Source: Allobosea sp. Root381
Lineage (GTDB): Bacteria > Pseudomonadota > Alphaproteobacteria > Rhizobiales > Beijerinckiaceae
Assembly (NCBI RefSeq): GCF_001429395.1
Contig: NZ_LMJT01000001.1
Location: 189,335 to 253,334, forward strand
Length of the DNA stretch: 64,000 nucleotides
Reading direction: 5' to 3'
Below the pieces are notes generated by a model. The model saw nothing but the letters and a program-made list of their open reading frames with translations. It did no database searches and was not told the DNA's origin. Each line of letters begins with the position of its first letter. Position 1 is the first letter of the stretch. The position numbers and the translations under genes were made by a program. Positions 60,600-64,000 of this stretch are shown here, one piece after another.

Positions 60600-60728
60600 G
60601 TCATTCCGGGCAAGCCCTTGAGCTTGAACCCGGAACCCACGACGGGGCGAGCGTTGGCGATGTTGCTCGACCGGGGCTCACCCGATCGTGGGTTCCGGGT
60701 TCAGCGCTACGCGCTGCCCCGGAATGAC
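60600..60728. repeat. Palindromic repeat, family A, between binding-protein and ATPase genes
   Basis: A simple, un-nested copy: starts GTCATTCCGGGCAAGCCCTT and ends ACGCGCTGCCCCGGAATGAC, with inner inverted CCCGGAACCCACGA / TCGTGGGTTCCGGG. It begins 6 bp after the binding-protein stop on the minus strand. Confidence 0.85.
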
Positions 60729-60733
60729 AGGTA

Positions 60734-61759
60734 TCAGGCCTTGCCGACGCCCTTGTTGACGAAGTCGAGGCTGTAGGCCTTGCGATGGTCGACCCCGGCC
60801 GGGATGACGCCGGCTTCGGCCATGCTCTTGTAGAAGCGCTCCCAGCGCGCATCGGTCATGGCGCCGATGCCGAGCGTGAGCGCGTCCCCGGACAGGACGA
60901 GGCCGTTGTCGCGCATGACCTTGAGCGCGTAGTCGAGCTTCTCCTGGTCCATGTCCGGATTGTCCTTGAGGATTCGGGCATTGGCCTCGGCGATGCCCGG
61001 CCCGCCCTTGATGTACTCGGCCCAGCCCTCGAGCGAGGCGGTGACGAAGCGCTGGACGAGGTCCTTCTTCTCGTCGGCCATCTTCTGCGAGATGGAGATC
61101 GAGGTGTTGTAGTTCTCGAAGCCGGCATCGGCCAGCAGATGGACCACCGGCTCGACACCCGCCTTGCGGATGACGAACGGCTCCGACGAAATGAAGCCTT
61201 GCTGCGTGATCCGCTTGTCCGCCAGGAACGGCGCCATGTTGTAGGTGTAGGGTCGGACCTGCTCGTCGCGATAGCCGTATTTGAGCTTCAGGAAGGGCCA
61301 GAAGGCGACCCTGCCCTGGGCGCCGATCAGGATCGGCTTGTCCTTCAGGGCCTCGAAGGAATCGTTGCCCTGGTTGGGGTGCGAGATCAGGACCTGCGGG
61401 TCCTTCTGGAAGATCGAGGCGATGCACAGGAAGGGCAGCTTCTCCTGGGCGAAATGCAGGGCTTCCAGCGAATTGCCCATGATCATGTCGACACGCCCGC
61501 CGAGCAGGAGCTGGGTCGGGTTCTGCTGCGGCCCGCCCGGACGGATCTCGGCGTCGATGCCATATTTCTTGTAGATGCCGTTGGCGGCGGCGAGATAGAA
61601 GCCGCCATGCTCGCCCTGGGCGCGCCAGTTGGTCTGGTAGGAGACCTTGTCGAGGGTCTGGGCGCTGACGCGCGCGCCCGGGACGGTCACGAGCATGGAA
61701 GCCGCGGAGCCGCCGATCAGCCCCAATGCCGCGCGCCGGTCGATGCGATACTTCATCAT
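60734..61759 (-). CDS. ABC transporter substrate-binding protein, NMT1/THI5-like
   Basis: A 341-residue exported binding protein. The N-terminus carries a twin-arginine-like signal (YRIDRRAALGLIGGSAASML). The mature start LDKVSYQTNWRAQGEHGGFY and YLAAANGIYKKYGID match the NMT1/THI5 fold; LGGRVDMIMGNSLEALHFAQ follows the same family. Members bind thiamine pyrimidine precursors (ThiY), sulfonates or other small molecules. GGAGAGGG lies 8 nt before ATG 61759. First gene of binding protein-ATPase-permease. The divergent neighbour is a creatininase-family amidohydrolase, which may act on the imported compound. Confidence 0.88.
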   Translation of the reverse strand: MMKYRIDRRAALGLIGGSAASMLVTVPGARVSAQTLDKVSYQTNWRAQGEHGGFYLAAANGIYKKYGIDAEIRPGGPQQNPTQLLLGGRVDMIMGNSLEALHFAQEKLPFLCIASIFQKDPQVLISHPNQGNDSFEALKDKPILIGAQGRVAFWPFLKLKYGYRDEQVRPYTYNMAPFLADKRITQQGFISSEPFVIRKAGVEPVVHLLADAGFENYNTSISISQKMADEKKDLVQRFVTASLEGWAEYIKGGPGIAEANARILKDNPDMDQEKLDYALKVMRDNGLVLSGDALTLGIGAMTDARWERFYKSMAEAGVIPAGVDHRKAYSLDFVNKGVGKA

Positions 61760-61984
61760 GCTGGTGACCCTCTCCTGCTGCCGTGCCGGCGAGCCCTGCC
61801 GTCGTGCGCGCGCCGGCCCTGTCTATGCACGCGGATCGGGTCGCTGAAAACCTCCGCAAGCGGTCGACCGGCCCTGCGGGAGGCTTGCCCACAGCCTATC
61901 CGACCTCGCAGGCGCAAATTTCCGTTCGTCGGCCGTGGCGATGCTCTAGGGTGCGGCCAAATCGAAGACAGGGACCAAGACACG

Positions 61985-62782
61985 ATGAGCGCGCGCTTCT
62001 GGGGCGATCTGAAATCCAGCGATTTCGCCGGCCTGCCGGCCGAAAGCACGGTCGCCGTGCTGCCTCTCGCCGCGATCGAGCAGCATGGCCCGCATCTGCC
62101 GGTTTCCGTCGACACCACGGTGATGAACGCGATGCTGGCGCTGGCGATGCCGCTCGTGCCGGCTGAGCTCGACGTCCTCGTCCTGCCGACCCAGGCGATC
62201 TGCAAGTCCAACGAGCACCTCCACTCGCCGGGCACGCTGACGCTCGGCTGGGAAACCGCGATCCGCAGCTGGATCGAAATCGGCGAGAGCGTGAAGCGCG
62301 CCGGCCTGCGCAAGCTCATCCTCGTGACCTCGCATGGCGGCAATATCGACCCGGCGAAGATCGTCGCACGGGAGCTGCGGGTGAATCACGGCATGGTAGC
62401 GGTCAACACCGCCTGGACGGCCTTCGGCCTGCCGCCCGGCCTCTATGGCGATCTCGACGCGCATCACGGCATCCATGCCGGCGATATCGAGACCTCGCTG
62501 ATGCTGTATTTCCGCCCGGACCTGGTCGATATGAGCAAAGCCGCGCTCTTCAAGCCGCGCACGGTCGAGATGGCCGAGGAAGGCTATTCCTGGCTGCGCC
62601 CGACGGGCCTCCACGCCATGGCCTGGATGGCGCAGGACATCCACCCCTCGGGCGCAGCCGGCGACGCCAGCCTCGCCACCGCCGAGAAGGGCAAGGCGAC
62701 AGCCGAGCACCAGGCAAAGGGCTTCGTCGAGCTGCTCGCCGACGTCGCCCGCTTCCCGCTGGACAACCTGCACCGCGCCTGA
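61985..62782 (+). CDS. Creatininase-family amidohydrolase
   Basis: A 265-residue metal-dependent hydrolase. Family metal and active-site motifs: IEQHGPHLPVSVDT (Glu/His), KSNEH, TSHGGNID and DAHHGIHAGDIETS (His-x2-Glu metal ligands). Members include creatinine amidohydrolase, ArfB formamide hydrolase and the mycofactocin peptidase MftE. The exact substrate is not evident; a link to the divergent THI5-like transporter (for example a formyl- or cyclic-amide compound) is inference. The start ATG 61985 fits the family. A short Asp/Glu-poor C-terminus ends cleanly before soxR. Confidence 0.88.
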   Translation: MSARFWGDLKSSDFAGLPAESTVAVLPLAAIEQHGPHLPVSVDTTVMNAMLALAMPLVPAELDVLVLPTQAICKSNEHLHSPGTLTLGWETAIRSWIEIGESVKRAGLRKLILVTSHGGNIDPAKIVARELRVNHGMVAVNTAWTAFGLPPGLYGDLDAHHGIHAGDIETSLMLYFRPDLVDMSKAALFKPRTVEMAEEGYSWLRPTGLHAMAWMAQDIHPSGAAGDASLATAEKGKATAEHQAKGFVELLADVARFPLDNLHRA

Positions 62783-62793
62783 GCGGCAGATAC

Positions 62794-63234
62794 TCAGTCC
62801 GGGTCGAGCAAGCGCGGGCCGGCTCCCGCTGCGGCGAGCGCATCGTCGGGGTTGTGCAGCGGGCAGCTCGCGATCGAGAGGCAGCCGCAGCCGATGCAAT
62901 CGGTGAGGTGGTCGCGCAGCCGCGAGAGGCGCTCGATCCGGCGTTCGAGCTCGTCCTTCCAGGCGCTCGACATGCGCGCCCAGTCCCCCGCATCGGGCGT
63001 TCGCTCCAGGGGCAGCGAGCGGAACGCCTCGGCGATCGTGCGCAGCGGCACGCCCGCCTTCTGCGCCACCTTCACGATGGCGATCCGGCGCAGCACGTCA
63101 CGGCCATAGCGTCGCTGGTTGCCGTCGCTGCGCCAGGAACGGATCAGCCCTTCCCGCTCGTAGAAATGGAGGGCCGAGACAGCGAGGCCGCTCCTTCGCG
63201 CCACCTCGCCCACCGTCAATTCGCCTGCAATCAT
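62794..63234 (-). CDS. soxR: SoxR, redox-sensing MerR-family regulator
   Basis: A 146-residue regulator. MerR HTH at residues 6-45 ([20 protein letters not shown]) and a C-terminal [2Fe-2S] site with Cys113, Cys116, Cys118, Cys124 ([14 protein letters not shown]), the exact CxxCxCx5C pattern of SoxR. The long dimerisation helix precedes it. It senses redox-cycling compounds and activates the divergent FMN-reductase promoter through a palindromic box (63242-63259) in a 19-bp spacer. The start ATG 63234 lies only 7 bp from the box, so the mRNA may be nearly leaderless. Non-enteric SoxR proteins usually control a few quinone or efflux genes rather than soxS. Confidence 0.95.
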   Translation of the reverse strand: MIAGELTVGEVARRSGLAVSALHFYEREGLIRSWRSDGNQRRYGRDVLRRIAIVKVAQKAGVPLRTIAEAFRSLPLERTPDAGDWARMSSAWKDELERRIERLSRLRDHLTDCIGCGCLSIASCPLHNPDDALAAAGAGPRLLDPD

Positions 63235-63237
63235 CGC

Positions 63238-63268
63238 TTGACCTCAACTATTGTTGAGGTTCTATACG
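63238..63268 (+). promoter_or_regulatory. SoxR box within a 19-bp-spacer promoter
   Basis: The palindrome CCTCAACTATTGTTGAGG (63242-63259; 7-4-7) lies between TTGACC (-35, 63238-63243) and TATACG (-10, 63263-63268), spacer 19 bp. The long spacer and the overlap of -35 and box are the MerR/SoxR activation layout, reading into the reductase at 63301. Confidence 0.88.
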
Positions 63269-63300
63269 ACCAGCTCCCATGCCTCGCCAAGGAGCCTTCG

Positions 63301-63888
63301 ATGTCTTCCCATCCGCAGCCGATCCGCCTCGCCTTGATCCCCGGCAGCACGCGTGAAGGCGGTCGCGGCGACGCCATCGTGCGCTGGGCCTGCGGCCAGA
63401 TCGCAGGCGAAGGGCCGTTCCTGCTCGACCTGCTCGACAGCGACCAGCTCGAGCTGCCGGCGCGTTATCCGCGCGGCCCTCATGCCAGCGTCTCGGCCTT
63501 GCGGGCGCGCATCGCGCAGGCCGACGCGTTCCTTGTCGTCACGCCGGAATATAACCGCGGCTATCCGGCGCCGCTGAAGCAGCTGATCGATCTCGTCGGA
63601 GAGGAGTGGCGCGGCAAGCCGGTCGGCTTCGTGTCCTATGGCGGCATCTCGGGCGGGCTGCGCGCCGTCGAGCAGTTGCGCCTCGTCTTCGCGGAACTGC
63701 ATGCGGCGACGATCCGCGACGGCGTCACCTTCGCCAATGTCTGGGACCAGTTCGACGAAGCGGGGAAGTTGCGCGACGCCGACCCGGCCGAACGCGCCAT
63801 GGCGACGATGCTGGCCCAGTTGCACTGGTGGGCCAGCACGCTGCGCGCCGGGCGCGAAGCGGTGCCCTATGGCCGCTTCGCCGCCTGA
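63301..63888 (+). CDS. NADPH-dependent FMN/quinone reductase
   Basis: A 195-residue flavodoxin-fold reductase of the NADPH-dependent FMN reductase family. The phosphate loop is LIPGSTREGGRGDAIVRW; the flavin/partner loop is VVTPEYNRGYPAPLKQLIDL and YGGISGGLRAVEQLRL. It reduces FMN or quinones with NADPH in the cytosol. Transcribed from the SoxR-controlled promoter, it is probably induced by redox-cycling compounds. It starts with ATG 63301 behind AAGGAG (63290-63295). Confidence 0.92.
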   Translation: MSSHPQPIRLALIPGSTREGGRGDAIVRWACGQIAGEGPFLLDLLDSDQLELPARYPRGPHASVSALRARIAQADAFLVVTPEYNRGYPAPLKQLIDLVGEEWRGKPVGFVSYGGISGGLRAVEQLRLVFAELHAATIRDGVTFANVWDQFDEAGKLRDADPAERAMATMLAQLHWWASTLRAGREAVPYGRFAA

Positions 63889-63896
63889 GCCGGGGG

Positions 63897-64000
63897 TTAC
63901 TCCCCCGCCTTCACCTGCTTGGCGTAGATGTCCTTGTACTGCTCGCGCAGCAGGTTCTTCTGCACCTTGCCCATGGTGTTGCGCGGCAGGTCGGCCACGA
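63897..64000 (-). CDS. Acyl-CoA synthetase, probably malonyl-CoA synthase (3' end)
   Basis: Only the last 34 codons are visible. They read VADLPRNTMGKVQKNLLREQ and then YKDIYAKQVKAGE before the TAA (63897-63899). The PRNTMGKVQKNLLR motif is the C-terminal lysine (acyl-CoA synthetase A10-like) region and is especially like MatB malonyl-CoA synthetases. The gene continues beyond the window, so this remains provisional. It converges with the FMN reductase. Confidence 0.6.
   Translation of the reverse strand, partial: VADLPRNTMGKVQKNLLREQYKDIYAKQVKAGE

Noticed and set aside
1-64000. tRNA, rRNA, insertion sequences, prophage or integrase attachment sites
   Set aside because: None found on either strand by eye; only palindromic repeats without any transposase gene.

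Overview
The window is a contiguous piece of a high-GC (about two-thirds G+C) alphaproteobacterial chromosome. I infer Hyphomicrobiales, possibly a Bosea-like or Methylobacterium-like lineage; the genus is a guess. Clues are a giant growth-pole-ring (GPR/RgsE) homologue, a Rhizobium etli-type asparaginase, a B12-dependent methylmalonyl-CoA mutase with MeaB, Mla lipid-transport genes with a PqiC-like lipoprotein, a Tat-exported beta-helix protein of a rhizobial type, and a perfect CtrA box. I see no rRNA, tRNA, CRISPR, prophage or IS element. Genes are dense and many overlap by 4 to 17 bp.

Layout: 0-3 kb thiD (3' part), methylmalonyl-CoA mutase, a small secreted protein. 3.1-7.1 kb potFGHI polyamine ABC transporter (minus strand). 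7.3-12.9 kb DUF3750 protein, SLT/SPOR lytic transglycosylase, PLP sulfur-amino-acid enzyme divergent from an Lrp regulator, esterase. 11.9-14.2 kb two paralogous DUF900 lipoprotein hydrolases. 14.3-19.7 kb meaB, pcp-like peptidase, Tat beta-helix protein, asparaginase, arylformamidase-like hydrolase, stand-alone Lrp sensor domain. 20-23.2 kb malic enzyme and D-amino acid aminotransferase. 23.3-34.6 kb purine block: guanine deaminase, xdhABC and a BMP-type nucleoside ABC transporter whose ATPase overlaps xdhC. 34.8-42 kb a Liv-type ABC transporter with a cupin, then PilZ, then a PhzS-like flavin monooxygenase; the two ends carry near-identical palindromic operators, suggesting one unseen regulator controls an uptake-plus-oxidation regulon. 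42-47 kb HU, VWA protein, membrane protein, universal stress protein, MFS transporter, ferredoxin, Hpt protein. 47.3-53.5 kb the 2080-residue GPR-like protein built of 11/22/33-residue repeats. 53.9-57.6 kb mlaE-mlaF-mlaD-auxiliary lipoprotein. 57.9-63.9 kb unknown coiled-coil protein, NMT1/THI5-like ABC transporter, creatininase-family hydrolase, and soxR divergent from an FMN reductase through a textbook SoxR promoter. The right edge holds the 3' end of an acyl-CoA (probably malonyl-CoA) synthetase.

A striking layer is a set of interspersed palindromic repeats. Most begin GTCAT and end ATGAC. They sit between genes, three times directly after a solute-binding-protein gene; one is nested in another, one supplies the last codons and stop of guaD, and one lies in frame inside xdhA. 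Most attractive leads: the shared operator pair of the Liv/flavin-monooxygenase locus, the GPR-like repeat protein, the repeat family, the SoxR promoter, and a hairpin that would occlude the ribosome binding site of the Tat beta-helix gene.
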